DNA of 64,000 nt from Symsagittifera roscoffensis (taxonomy: Eukaryota; Xenacoelomorpha; Acoela; Convolutidae). The stretch lies in the NCBI RefSeq assembly GCF_963678635.1, contig NC_087069.1, positions 25,224,303-25,288,302 of the forward strand, read 5' to 3'. Made by a program: the position numbers and the translations under genes. The notes beneath the pieces are model-generated. The model ran no database searches. It saw nothing but the letters and a program-made list of their open reading frames with translations, and was not told where the DNA came from. Positions 44,871-55,691 of the stretch are shown here, piece by piece; within the stretch, counting starts at the first letter, position 1, and every line of letters starts with the position of its first letter.

Positions 44871-45658
44871 TTACAAATAAGTGGGTTGTTAGTTAGATGG
44901 ATCATGATTGGTTAATATTATACACTTTACAGTGGTAAAATATCTAATTTATCCAATCATAAAATGTAGTTTAGATCAGGTTCCACCCATCCGGGTTTTA
45001 CAGAGTTTTTAAGAATTATCTTTTTGCAATTCAAAGGATGGATAAGGAAAATTGGTATTTGGCGAACATCGTATTCTTGTCCGGTTCCTCTTGTTAGAGA
45101 AGTTCCAGGACGCTGGAGTTAGGGGCATCAATCGTTGTGTCTTCTTGTGACAACGACTGTGTTTCCCAACGAAATCAATCTGATTTCAAAATGGTTTGCT
45201 ATGACGGGTTTTTCTGTAATATGTAGAGAACTTGTTTTTTGTTCAACCTCGTCGGGGAATGGCGTGGAGATTGTGCGTGGAGGGGATGCCTTGTAACTCG
45301 GATCTGTACGTATACTTGAACATCGAGGTGGTCATTGGTCTAGTTCAATGAAGTCCTTTTCTGCGAAGTCAAGTCGTACTCTAAATCCTTTGAGTTGTGA
45401 TTGTGGACGGCATATCGGTTGTGGTTAGCCATTCTTGTTCGAGTGTAGTGGGGTCATGTTGTCTTTGGATGTTCGTCTTTGTTGTTGTGTGCTGATCTAT
45501 ATACTGCAAAGTATGATTAACATTTTATAAAATTTTTATTAGTCCAGTTTTTTAATTATGAATTTAGTTAGTTGTTTTCACAAAAGCATTTTGTTTTAGT
45601 TCGGTTAATTTGAAGAGTTACTCACCTTTGAGTACCTCTTATTAAAAATAGAAGTGTG

Positions 45659-45722
45659 GTCACAAAGCGTAGATGTAGCGCGGTGGGTTAGGCCGGCTAT
45701 AGAGCATGCTCAGGACGTCCTC
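45659..45722. other. Highly conserved GC-rich noncoding block (right element)
   Basis: The counterpart of 592-656 and 6,695-6,759, with about five differences by eye in 64 bp, while the flanking 100 bp on both sides are much more diverged. It includes the AGGACGTCCT palindrome at 45,712-45,721 and GGCCGGCTATAG. Confidence 0.6.
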
Positions 45723-46064
45723 TCTGGTGGGTTAGACCAGGAGTGGGAGTATGATTTCGTGCGGTTTCTTTGAGAAGTCCTGTTATGTGATAACGTTTTA
45801 TGTTGGGTTTGTGTTGGTCTTTCTTATGTTCTTTTGGTTGTGTCCTTTTTTCAAAAATCAAATTATTTTTGTTATGGGTTTGTCGTTCGACTTTTTTGTG
45901 TTTTATTATTTCTTTCTTAGACTTTATAATAGTCTTCAAAAGAATAAATTATCCAGTTTTAAACTGGGTTAATCCGGTTTGGGTACCGTTGGTTTTCTTT
46001 TCTTAGTCATGCTGTTATTTTATGATTTGTGGTGTTTAGTAAGCTGCGTTGGTTAGTCTGGTTT

Positions 46065-46074
46065 ATTATATAAT
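46065..46074. promoter_or_regulatory. TATA-like palindrome ATTATATAAT
   Basis: Identical in all three copies of the region (996-1,005; 7,099-7,108) and next to a conserved stem CTTTCC...GGAAAG. If the LTR model is right it lies in U3 on the minus strand, a suitable place for the core promoter. The palindrome is symmetrical, so it gives no orientation. Confidence 0.35.
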
Positions 46075-46599
46075 TCCTTTCCAACTGGGTTAAAGGAAAG
46101 TTTAAAACTTGTTATCGTGTGTTAGAGTTGTTGAGTGTGAAAACTTGAAACTGAAATTCATTATTTAAACAATTCTTCGTGGGCGAGCTGTGCGAGTTTG
46201 GATAGAATTCTTGTGCGAATGAATGAAATTATCAAAAGGTTAGTACTGCATGTTCTTTTTATCAATTTATTACATAGAATTTCAAATTTACTGCTAGTGT
46301 TTTTGAGGGAAATTTAAAGTTATAAACTTTCATCATATTTAAATTTACTGCTTTATTGGGGAATAATTTATAAATTAATTTACTACATTTGGTATAAATT
46401 TTATCAGATTATCTTGTGGAAAATATTAATGAAGTTTAGAATAATTTTAACAAGTTTTTATTTTTTATTTTTTTTTTCTGTTTTTTGCAGATGATCGTGG
46501 TATGAAGACTAAAAATCTACAAGAAACATGAGTAAAGAATGATTAGTATTAATTTAAATTTTTAGTTAAGAATATTTGTAAATTATATTTACCTGTTAA

Positions 46600-48398
46600 T
46601 CGTCTGGGAAAAAGCCGTGGGGAAAGATGTCGCGTATTATGTCTGAATTTGTTAGTAATTTTGCTAGTATGCGAATGATGTTTTTAGTTTTGAGCAGTGG
46701 CCAAAGCAATTGAAGTGCTTTAATAGTTTTTAGTTCTTCGGTGCCTACTGCAAACTCATAAGGTGTGTTTTGAATAACTTATATATTTTGTGATTGTATT
46801 TAGTATTGTGAACAAATTCTAATATAGGGATTTCTATAGGTTGGATAAATTCATGTGGGATAAGGAAGGGTCTGGATTCTTCGGCATTAAAGGTCTTCGT
46901 GATGGGACAAAACACATTTGTGTTGTTGGGTCATAATTGCGGAGGATGCCGTGGAGGTTAGTATCTTTGATGCAATAGGTGAAATTTAGAAAAAATGGTG
47001 AAGTGTACTTCGAGTTAAAAAACTGAAAACGATGGTGTGGTTGTCTTGATGGAGTATGTAGATCAAAAGGATTTTGTATGAAGCGATAGTATGTATATGT
47101 GTGAGTTTGTTTAGTGCGTAACATAATGTCGTGTGAACAGTGCAAATCGCGTTCATGTGGTGCAAGAAAGTGAAAGGTTAGTGAAAATAATTGAAATTTT
47201 TCTTTAAAACTTTCGTAAGCTTGCATATCAGTTAGTGCTTCAGAAATGATGTGCTCATATTTTCTATCAAAAATATTGAGTGTGATTATATATGATGTTT
47301 TGATGAAGAATTTTTCTGTTAGTTGTCGGATAGCGAAGCGGTCGTCATCTAAAAATTGGTCTTGATTAGTTCGGATGATACTATGGTCGTAATATTCTAT
47401 TGTAAATTCGTTAGCTCGGGGTGCAGTGAATGTTTTAGTGATTTTTCATATCCTATAAAAGTAAATTGTCTATGTGTTAGTGGTGTGGTGAGTTGATACA
47501 GCATATATTTATTCTTTTCTATATCGTTATGAGTATAAGATAATGGCAGGCAAAGGGGATTAGTAAAATGGTAATATGTTGTCCAATGAAGTGTAGGCAT
47601 TAAAACATGTTCATCTACAAAACTACGTGTGTCGTTAGTGTCGTTGGGTGTGTTTAAAGTATATTGTGGGAATGAAAGTAAGGTGATTGCTAGAAAATCT
47701 TTCGTGTTGGTGTGGTGTGGATGATTAATATACTCGCAGGCTGTTCCTGGTTTGGTCGGGAATGGATAGTTTGGGAACTTTCTTTTGAAAGTGCGATAAG
47801 CTCGGTGATTGCTATTTGATGATTCGGTGGATGTGGATGATTGTGCTAACGATGCAGTATATGCTGAGGAGGGTGTAGGAGTAGGTGGGTTTGAGAATTC
47901 TATTGTGGATGAAATTCGATTTATAGTGAGGGTGTTAGGGCGTATTAGCTGTTGTTGTAGGGTGATAAAATTATCGAGTTCTTGGGAGATTTGGGGAGTA
48001 TCGGGAGAATTAGATGATTGGCCGGAATGAAATGGAGAACAGGCTGGGGTTACTTGTGAAGCATAATAGGGAGTAGAAACGGACGGGAGTGGATTATTTA
48101 GTGGGATCGGTTGAAAAGGGGGCTTTGAAAAAACTGAGGAGTTGGTTTGAAAATTATTGGATGGAGATGGTTCGGAGTCTGCAAATTCGTCAGGGGTTTC
48201 TATATTAGGGTTATTAAGTTGTGAAATGGAGTATAAAACTGGAATATCTGAATTAGTATCCGAATTCATGCTTGATGTTAAATTAATAGTTAGAAAATCG
48301 GGTGGCGGAAAAGCAAAAAGTGGGATTATTGTTATTGGAGTGTTGAGGTTGGTTGGATGGGAATTTGAGCGGTGTAGGGATCCAAGTTGTCGGCTCAT
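46600..48398 (-). pseudogene. ORF3: unknown protein encoded downstream of env
   Basis: The first frame is open for 333 codons. Its N-terminal 210 residues are Ser/Thr/Pro/Asn-rich (IETPDEFADSEPSPSNN, then NPPTPTPSSAYTASLAQ) and probably disordered. A more ordered part begins at YRTFKRKFPNYPFPTKPGTA. After a break at 47,397 the reading continues through frames at 47,230-47,400 and 46,834-47,226 (YESFKEKFQLFSLTFHF, HRFQFFNSKYTSPFFLNFTY, LRNYDPTTQMCFV) and then a decayed helix-rich end. The ancestral product would be about 600 residues. The left element encodes the same C-terminus. The ATG overlaps the env stop as ATGA. No signal peptide or known motif is seen. Confidence 0.65.
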
Positions 48399-49102
48399 CC
48401 TGGGCTAAGAAAATTATTATTTTGAGACTGAAAAGCGGTGGTATGGGGTTGTTCTATAATTTTTTCATATGTATTATCATCTTGTGAATGATGTGTCATT
48501 ATATGTTGTATCGGACTTTGCGATATGTTTGGTCTAAAATTTGGGTTATGTGTTATTGCTAGGTTTCGGAAATTACGTGGGACTAAGGATAATGGATAGT
48601 TATGTGGTAGGGGTGGCAACTGTGGTGCTGTAGGCGTTACTTCTATGTTATTAAGTTCTTCGTTGTATGTGTTCTGTGTTGTCGCTATTTTTGCATTATA
48701 TTCTTTGATTTGTGCGTCTAGAAGAATTTTGTTAATTGATGATGAAAAAATTCCAAAAAATCCTGCAAATAGTATGCGTGCTACACTTGCTTGTCTATTT
48801 ACTTGTGTGTGAATAGCGCATGTGTTATAGATTCCTTTTAAAAGTGAAAAAAGAAATCCTATGAAGTTAAACATTGCGTATAGGATAGTTAATTTTTCTA
48901 AGATGTAATAGCGCCATCATAGAAAATCGAGAATTTCAATTTTTAGTGTAACAAAGCTAAAAATATTTATTGGTGAAATATCTTGTGGTCTGTATTTTTC
49001 ACCGTTTAGATATATATAGTCTTTAATGTCTTTAAAAAATTCGCTATAATCTTGTGTCTGCAAATCCTGCGGTTTCGGCAAGTTTGCGTAAGTTTTAGTC
49101 AA
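48395..49102 (-). pseudogene. env-like membrane anchor and cytoplasmic tail
   Basis: The frame at 48,917-49,102 (DYSEFFKDIKDYIYLNGEKY) continues the membrane-proximal ectodomain. After a stop, 48,395-48,874 encodes MFNFIGFLFSLLKGIYN, then a second hydrophobic stretch ILFAGFFGIFSSSI, then a tail of about 120 residues rich in Asn, Pro and Gln that ends SQNNNFLSPG-stop. This looks like a single-pass or hairpin anchor with a long tail. Breaks at about 49,095 and 48,915 separate it from the ectodomain. The stop TGA lies inside the ORF3 start ATGA. Confidence 0.7.
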
Positions 49103-50849
49103 TTGATTGACTTTGTATAGTGTCCATTTGTGTTAATAATTCCTGGAATTGTTGTGTTCTAATGTGGTGCTGGATATCGGATTTTGAATATATTCCATTT
49201 GATTGTAAATCAATATTTGGGTTACGAGCAATAGCTCTGATGCTTTCGGGTGAAAATTTTTTGAGTGATTGCATTAACGTGGGGTATGGGGTAAGAAGAT
49301 AATATTTATCTTCATCAGGGTTCAATTGTACTACATTGTGGCTATTTTCTGATCCACATGGGACTGCGGTATCCCAAAAATTTGTTCGTCTTGAAAGTGT
49401 GTCAACAAAATGTACTTTATTTTTATAAAAGATAGGGATTCTTTTATAGCATCTTTTATCTTCAAAAACATATAGTGGTGACACTTTTTTGGTACAAGTA
49501 TAAAACCATAAAATGTTTCCTTCGTAGTCTAGAAAATTTGATCTATTTCCTGATAGTAAATATCCTGCGTAGGGTATTTTTAACACTGCTAGTGCAAGTG
49601 ATTGTAGGATTTGTGTCCTTTCTAATTCGCATAGTTGGTGAAGTGTTTCTAATTCGGAGAGTGACATTTCTTGAAAAATTCGACTAATCGTGTAGTCTAA
49701 CTTCATATCTAAGTGGATATCATAGTGGATATTACCAAAATAAGAACTATTCATTAGTGATAGTTCTTGTAAACGTGTGCTTCTAGTGTCATGTGGCTTT
49801 AGATGTCCACCAGGTTGACCATTACTTTTTTGAAAGTTAACTGGTATATATGATGTTCCTTCGTGTAGAGGATGACCTGTGGCATAAGGGTCAATTTTTA
49901 TTTTTCCAGTGGTCATGTCGAAACCGTTTTTGTATTCAACTAATATTTCAGGGTATTGTGTTTTGTGAAGTGGGTTTCTGTATTTGCATGCGATTTCTGT
50001 TTCTTGATATATTTGAAAACGTGTTAATTTATTTTCTATTTTATGGATATTTCGAAAATCAGTTGGAATTGATTGTATAAAATATTTTTCGTGAAATTTT
50101 ATCATTCGAGCGTGTATTTTTGCTATTTGAAATGTTGTACATGTATCTTCGGGAAACCAAACAAATGTTCCTTGTGTCCGTGTTGTAGGATCACAATAAC
50201 CTTGATCGTTTTTACAAGATAGTCTAATTCCTTGATACATCATTGTATTGTCAGATAAATCTCGTCTGAGTTGTATTTTTTCGAGTTGTATTTTCCAATC
50301 GAAAAACATTATTTCTTGATATCCTTTATTTTTTGTGTCTGCTTTGCAGTTTGATGGATTGTTTATACCAATGTGTAATATCCAGTGCTTATCGTGTATG
50401 TCATAAGTTAATCTTCCGTGTGCGCCGTTGTATGGGTATTTTTCATCTAGCTTTATATGTCCTTGATATCTTTCAAGTTCTGCTTGATGTACAGAATCGG
50501 CATAGACTTGAAAATTAACTATTTTTCTGTCGGTGTTTTTATTTCTTGTGATGTTTAATCTGAGTAGCTCGTTTTTACAATCATCGGGATTTAGATGTAG
50601 AAGTCGTTCTATATTACTTTGGTAGAATGATTCGTGGTCAAGTCGGTTTTTATTTCCGTTTGAAACTTGTGAACAATGTACTTTCTTTTCGGAAAATGTT
50701 GCTGTAAATTTATATCCTATGACTGTTGTTGCTCGGGCTTTTGAATATAGTGTCGCTATTACATTTGTAGTTTCTATAGCTTGTGGTTCCGTTTCGCATT
50801 GTGATACTTGATTTATTGCATATTTGTGTTTTTTGTTCAATTTCTTCAC
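49095..50849 (-). pseudogene. env-like glycoprotein ectodomain, 584-codon open frame
   Basis: The longest open frame in the window. It has many Cys (for example SCKNDQGYCD, EDTCTTFQ, ACKYRNP, YTCTKK, RCYKRIP, AVPCGS), several N-x-S/T sites, and a helix-rich centre (MSLSELETLHQLCELERTQI). It ends in alternating polar/aliphatic segments before the membrane anchor. Position after integrase, Cys content and C-terminal anchor identify an env-type gene. The conserved Cys-Tyr-x-Arg-x-Pro and Pro-Cys-Gly region, followed by a helical stretch before the anchor, could fit a class III-like fusogen; that is inference from layout only. Upstream and downstream frame breaks make this copy a pseudogene. Confidence 0.75.
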
Positions 50850-51732
50850 AATCGTAATGTGTTACTAATAAGTCTTGGGGTCCTGAGCGGGGAGAAGGAT
50901 TTATGTTCTGATCGGAGATTATTAAAAAAAGAGTTGGAGAAATATCAATTATTTTAGAATATACGTGTGTATGATAATCCTGAGTACGGGTTATACAATG
51001 TGATGTAACCAATTGTCTTTTTGGTATATCTGTCGTATTTATATATTACTTCAGTTGTTATAAATGGTGGTGGTAGCGATTGAGCTGTTATATTTGGTGG
51101 GTTTAATGGGTAAGGATGTTGAGCAATGTTGTTTAGTTTAACCGTGATTTCAAATTTTAATTGTAGACTATTTTGTTGGAGTATTTGGATGTTATGGTCA
51201 CGAATGTCTTCGTGGATGTCTTGTCTATACTGTAGTCTATGGAGTGCCCAGTTGTGGAGTCGGTTACTTTCCGGGTGTTGTCCAAAAATGGTGGGGGTGC
51301 TGTGAACGTGTTCCAATCTAATCTTAAAGAGACATTTGTTGATGATCGTTCTCGATATCTAGCGTCGAGGTTATTTGGAAAATTTAGGGGGAAAGGCGTC
51401 GGTGAAATCTGGCTTATTGATGGTGTTGACGGTAGCGATAATGTTTCTGGTAGTGATGATGATGTTGTTGTATCCGTAGAAATATCTATTGGGTCATTTA
51501 TTAAATTTGGTTCACCTTGTGTGAATGATTGTGTTGTCCAATATGGTAGTCGTGATGTTTGGTTTGGGGGGTTAAAGGGATTTTCACGTATTTGTTCAGA
51601 TGTTGGTGTTGAACCTAAGTAATCTGAGGGTATACTTGAGGTGCTACGTTGTGAAAGAAGTGTAGGGGTTTCCGGTAATATGCTAATTGGGTTTTCTGGA
51701 GTACTTGGTGATGGGGGATTGGGGTATATCAA
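50850..51732 (-). pseudogene. env N-terminal region in broken frames
   Basis: A 191-codon frame (51,157-51,732) starts with a Ser/Thr/Pro-rich stretch (PNPPSPSTPENPISILPETP) and reaches NLDARYRERSSTNVSLRLDW. The reading then shifts to 50,954-51,316 (HNIQILQQNSLQLKFEITVK, then VIYKYDRYTKKTIGYITLYN). It shifts again to 50,710-51,012 (SPRSGPQDLLVTHYDCEEIE) before joining the 584-codon frame. Beta-strand-like alternation in the middle frame suggests a folded domain. Each shift has a matching region in the left element, so the order is genuine. Confidence 0.6.
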
Positions 51733-52096
51733 AATGAACTCGGGGGGTTTGAAAATTTCTATTTCGTCGTGAACGTATAATTTGTCTATTTATTTCAACT
51801 GTATTTTGGTTTTGACTAATGTTTTTTATTCTACTTAATTTTTGTGGTAGTGTTGGGTACAAATTATATGTTGGTTCACTTAGAGGTGCCTGTCGCTGAA
51901 CTGGTTCTAATGGTTCAGATAAGCGAGCGTGTCATTCTTCAAAAGTATATGGGTTATCTTGGAAAAAAATTCGTGTAGATGTTTGGGAATTTTGGGTAGT
52001 TGTAGGTATTGTCGGGTTTTCTTGGGATGTTGTCGGTCAAGACTGACTTTGTGATTATTGGTTAGCAATTTTTGAGGGTTTTTTGATTGATTTCTC
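51733..52096 (-). pseudogene. Disordered segment between membrane ORF and env
   Basis: Low-complexity Thr/Gln/Pro/Asn frames (PTIPTTTQNSQTSTRIFFQD, then LSEPLEPVQRQAPLSEP) correspond to 11,400-11,900. Several stops are present. It may belong to the start of the env precursor or to the C-terminus of the membrane ORF product. Confidence 0.4.
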
Positions 52097-52513
52097 TTAG
52101 TGAAAAAATTTATGTTTATTGTAGTATTCTTCAAGAAAAAGAATTAAAAGGATCGTTGCTAAGGCGAATGTTATGATTGCCTTCTTTATACATTTGCATA
52201 TTGTCAATATTAGGGATGATAAAAAAGTTATAAAAATTACAAATAGTAAAAAAATATCTGTTCTACTAAAAATGGTTCGTATCATTTAAATAAATTTTGG
52301 GTTTTCGTACCTGTGAATATGGTCAATGACTTGGGAAAGTTGGAGATATATTTCAAATAGGGAGTAGAAAATTAAAAAAATATTGCAAAAAATGATTAAA
52401 ATTATTATAAAAGCTTCAAAAGTATCAAAGAGAAATATGAATAAAAATTTAAGTATTGTTAAAAAGTTTATGAGAATGTTGAAAATTGTGTTGACTGATC
52501 GAGAGAAGAGCAT
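52097..52513 (-). pseudogene. Tandem small membrane ORFs upstream of env
   Basis: Two frames in the same phase are separated only by TAA-ATG. One has 75 codons (FSRSVNTIFNILINFLTILK, FIIILIIFCNIFLIFYSLFE) and the other 62 codons (FSRTDIFLLFVIFITFLSSL, KCIKKAIITFALATILLILF). They look like internal homologues: each has FSR, a hydrophobic span, a short polar turn, a second span, then an acidic-aromatic end (FEIY / LEEYY). Splice donor CACAG|GTACGA lies at the end of the first frame, with the exon ending at 52,311. The left element conserves both the second frame and the donor. The product would be a small multi-pass membrane protein; its role is unknown. Confidence 0.55.
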
Positions 52514-53106
52514 TTAAGAAATGGCTTCATGGTCGAATATTTTTTGTTGTTTGGGGCAATTTTCAAGTGTGGTCAAAATATTTATTGATTTTTTGACAAG
52601 TGGGTTGAGTTTTGTGAAAAGTTGTTTGGGGCGAAATTTATGGTGTTCGGGAGGTCTTCTTTTACTTTATTTTTATTTGTCAGGTGATCTGGGGTATTTT
52701 TGCGATTTTTGCACTTTAGGCTAAATTAATATGGTCGTACTTTTATTTTAGGCTAATTTAACTTTTTTGTTTGGGGGGTTTTTGAGGTCTGAGTTGGGAA
52801 AATATTGTTGATCTTTGCGTTATCAGATAAAAGAGGGTTATGATATTATGGTGGTATTTATTTTAGTTGTCAATTTTGAGTGGTTTGCTTATTTTTGACC
52901 TGGAGGTTGTAAAGTTATAGTTATAGATATGCCTGGAGTTTAATATTTTTCGTCTAATTGGTTTGTGCTAGAGTTATAGAAGGTGACGGATTGAATGAAT
53001 CCTATTCGCTAATTTTGAACTAGAATTGCTGCGTGTTTGCAGCATGTTATTTTGAAAAATGAAAAATCAAAATGTTTCAGAGGTGTAAATATTATTAATT
53101 TTAAAA
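52514..53106 (-). other. Gap between membrane ORFs and integrase
   Basis: No coding frame is supported. It is homologous to 12,341-13,104 by scattered identical runs such as TTGACAAGTGGGTTG. Confidence 0.5.
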
Positions 53107-54834
53107 TTAAAGCTGTTTTTGAAAATCAACTTTCTTTAATATTTTAGATTGTGGGATGAATGTTTTGTAGTTTTTACGTGGTTGATTTCGAAGTCGTGAA
53201 GACTCTCTATGTTCTGATTTCTCGACTTGTTCTTGGGGTATAATTTTTTCTATCATTTTTCTGTTTTTCCTTTCTTTTTGATGTATTTTTTGATCTAGCT
53301 TTTTTGTTTTGTTTTGGTTTGTAGTTGGTTTTTTATTTTGTTTTTCAAGGTGAATGTCATTTTGTTCATTTATTTCATTTTCCGTATGTGGGTGATTTTG
53401 AATAACGTTTAAACCTGTGAAAGAATATAATTGTGTTAGTTCGCGTAGTGCGTATTTTTTTGGGTAGTAAGGCAATAGATTGTTTCTATGTTGATTAATT
53501 TCTTTTTGGTCTGAATCGGTGATTTTATATGTTACGTCAGTTGGTTTGGCGATTATTTGGTATGGTCCTTTACGATGGGGTTGTAATTTTTTAGAAACTC
53601 CTTTTTGTGTATTAAAATTAGGTATTAAGACAAATGTTCCAATTTTTAAATCTGAGGCTGGTGTAAAGCGTGAATTTATTTGTTCGTTAATGTTTTGCCT
53701 TTGTAACAATTTTTTTGTTACTCTTTGGTAAATTTCATTGTGTTTTTTATCTCTTTTTAAAATCCATGCGGAGTGTGTACCGGAAGCTAATTTAAGGATT
53801 TGTGGGTGATGAAAATGATCTTCATCATGCGTGTGTAAAGGTAGATTATAACAAACTGAGTCTTCATTCGGTTGGCAATGACTTTGTGCACTTTTATGAG
53901 AGTTTGCTGTAAACATAATTGGTTTACGTGGCTTTTTATTAAAAACCATTTCGTATGGTGACATTCCTAGAGTTGTCGTAATTTGTGAATTTTATGCTAA
54001 GGGAAATAATTTTACATCTGCTGACCATTCTGTGTATCTTGTATCATTTCCATTGATGATACATCTAAGATATTCTTGTAGTGAACGGTTCATACCTTCA
54101 ACTAAACCGTTTGTCCAATGTGCATGAGATGTACGCGGTTTGTGCTTAATGTTGTATAAATGACATAGTGTGATGATTTCATTATTTATGAATTTTGTAC
54201 CGTTGTCTGTAACTAAAATTTCGGGTAATTCGAATTTGGCTATCCAGTGTTCATAAAGTGTTGTGTAAGCATAATAAGCGTTACAATGTGGTACTGGGTT
54301 GAGTGCTACATAATGTGTAAATGCGTCAACAATTACCATAATGTAGGAGTTTCCTTCAGAGGATGGTGAAATTGGTCCTTTTGTATCGAATGAAATACGG
54401 TGGTTAAAATATAAACTTTGTCCTTTAAAATCTCGTTTTTGTGCTATTTGTTTTTGATTTGGATAAGGTATATTTAGCTGACATACTATACAATCATTGC
54501 ATAAAACTTTTATCCAAATTGGTGCATTTGGGAAATAAAAATTTTGTGTAAAATTTGAATATGTTTTCTCTGATCCAGAGTGTCCTTTAATGTTTTGTGT
54601 ATGTGAAATGTTTAAAGCTATTAGAATCATACTTAAAGGGAGACAGGGAACTGTAGAATCATTTAAGTGATATTCTAGAAGGTCTGTGTTTTCATTAATT
54701 GTTGTATTTATAAATTTTCGAAAATATCGGAGGAGTGTTTTGTTTCCTAAAATTGTGGTTACGGGCTTAGTTTTGTATTTGTGCCACGATTTTAGTTGTC
54801 TAATTACTGGGTCAAGATTTTGATATTGTTTCAA
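53107..54834 (-). pseudogene. Integrase, complete but for one stop
   Basis: The first frame (280 codons) has the zinc-binding HHCC set (H78, H85, C115, C118) and the catalytic D150, D210, E246, with exactly 35 residues between the last two (DD35E). The second frame (285 codons) continues from TTTLGMSPYEMVFNKKPRKP through a basic C-terminal domain (GTFVLIPNFNTQKGVSKKLQ, then GPYQIIAKPTDVTYKI). It ends in a Lys-rich tail and SSRLRNQPRKNYKTFIPQS. A single TAA at about 53,992, where the left element reads through, separates the halves. The enzyme would insert the cDNA into host DNA. This is the best integrase in the window. Confidence 0.85.
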
Positions 54835-55283
54835 GATATTAATTGTAATTTTATCTGTTGGAGGGAGAAAAATGTTTTCAACTTCTAATTTAGATAAAGG
54901 AATTGTGTCAAGTGGGTCATGGACGTCAAAAACTTGATTTATTGTGTATTTTGAATCATTTGTTTGTGGTCCTGATAAATTTATTTTATCAATTAAATTT
55001 TCTTTCTCAATTAACGGAAAAAGGTTTTTTTTATGCGAGTTGTATTTTTTTCCTTTTTTTTTGGTTGTTATTTTTTATCCATTGTGAGTATGGAATTGGT
55101 TTGAAAGTTGATGTTCCAAGTAGATCAACTTCGTAGTGATTATTTTGGCAATCTAAGTAAAGTGGGAAGTGTTGTAGATTATTTACTTGTGATTGTTCAA
55201 TGTCAGTTTTTTTCTGCATATTTGCATTCAAGTCGGGGTGATGTTTCGTCTTTTGCAAGGTAAAATTTTATATTTTTGGGTAT
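54835..55283 (-). pseudogene. RNase H to integrase connection
   Basis: Frame pieces (55,031-55,258: HPDLNANMQKKTDIEQSQVN, LDCQNNHYEVDLLGTSTFKP) link RNase H to the integrase zinc domain, with phase changes around a T-rich run at 55,030-55,060. No catalytic motif is present. Confidence 0.55.
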
Positions 55284-55691
55284 TTAAACTGTAGTTTTTC
55301 GTGTAAGTAGTTCAGGTGGTGTATTTCGACTTAATGTATCTGGTAATGCAAGATTCTTTCCTGCTGTCCAAACTATATGTAAGTTTGGAAATTTCATTAG
55401 TATTAATTGAAATCTATAAACTCGATGATTAGGATTTGACTTTTGTGTAAAGAGAAAAATGGTTGGTTTATGATCTGTGAATAGAACTGTTGGATGTTTT
55501 GATCCAAGTATCAGAAATTCATATTCTGTAGGTGTATAAATTATAGCTGTACATTCTCTCATTAGAGTTGAGAGTCGTAGCTCTGCTTGAGTGAATAATC
55601 GGGAATTTGCTGATATAAGGTTCATTTTATTTGTACCACTGTGTGATTGTAGTAATGCTGCGCCGATGCCAAAATTTGAAGTATCGCACAT
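55284..55691 (-). pseudogene. RNase H domain
   Basis: 135 codons with D3 (CDTSNFGIGAALLQ), E46 (TLMRECTAIIY) and D73 (VLFTDHKPTIFLF), the usual Ty3 RNase H carboxylates. It continues to NLALPDTLSRNTPPE, the typical end of the domain. The RT connection lies upstream in the same Pol polyprotein but in another phase because of the lesions at 55,770 and 55,900. The domain itself looks undamaged. Confidence 0.85.

Larger units (their letters stand above)
44583..46440 (-). other. Putative 3' LTR plus 3' untranslated region
   Basis: The stretch starts with TG at the abrupt composition change and has no coding frame. It contains a near-perfect palindrome (44,843-44,870), the family-conserved block (45,659-45,722) and a TATA-like palindrome (46,065-46,074). 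On the minus strand an A-rich purine run at about 46,455-46,490 could be the polypurine tract, which would make the LTR about 1.85 kb. The part from 45,541 rightwards is homologous to 494-1,500; the part to its left has no counterpart in the left element. Without the 5' LTR the limits are a guess. Confidence 0.4.
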
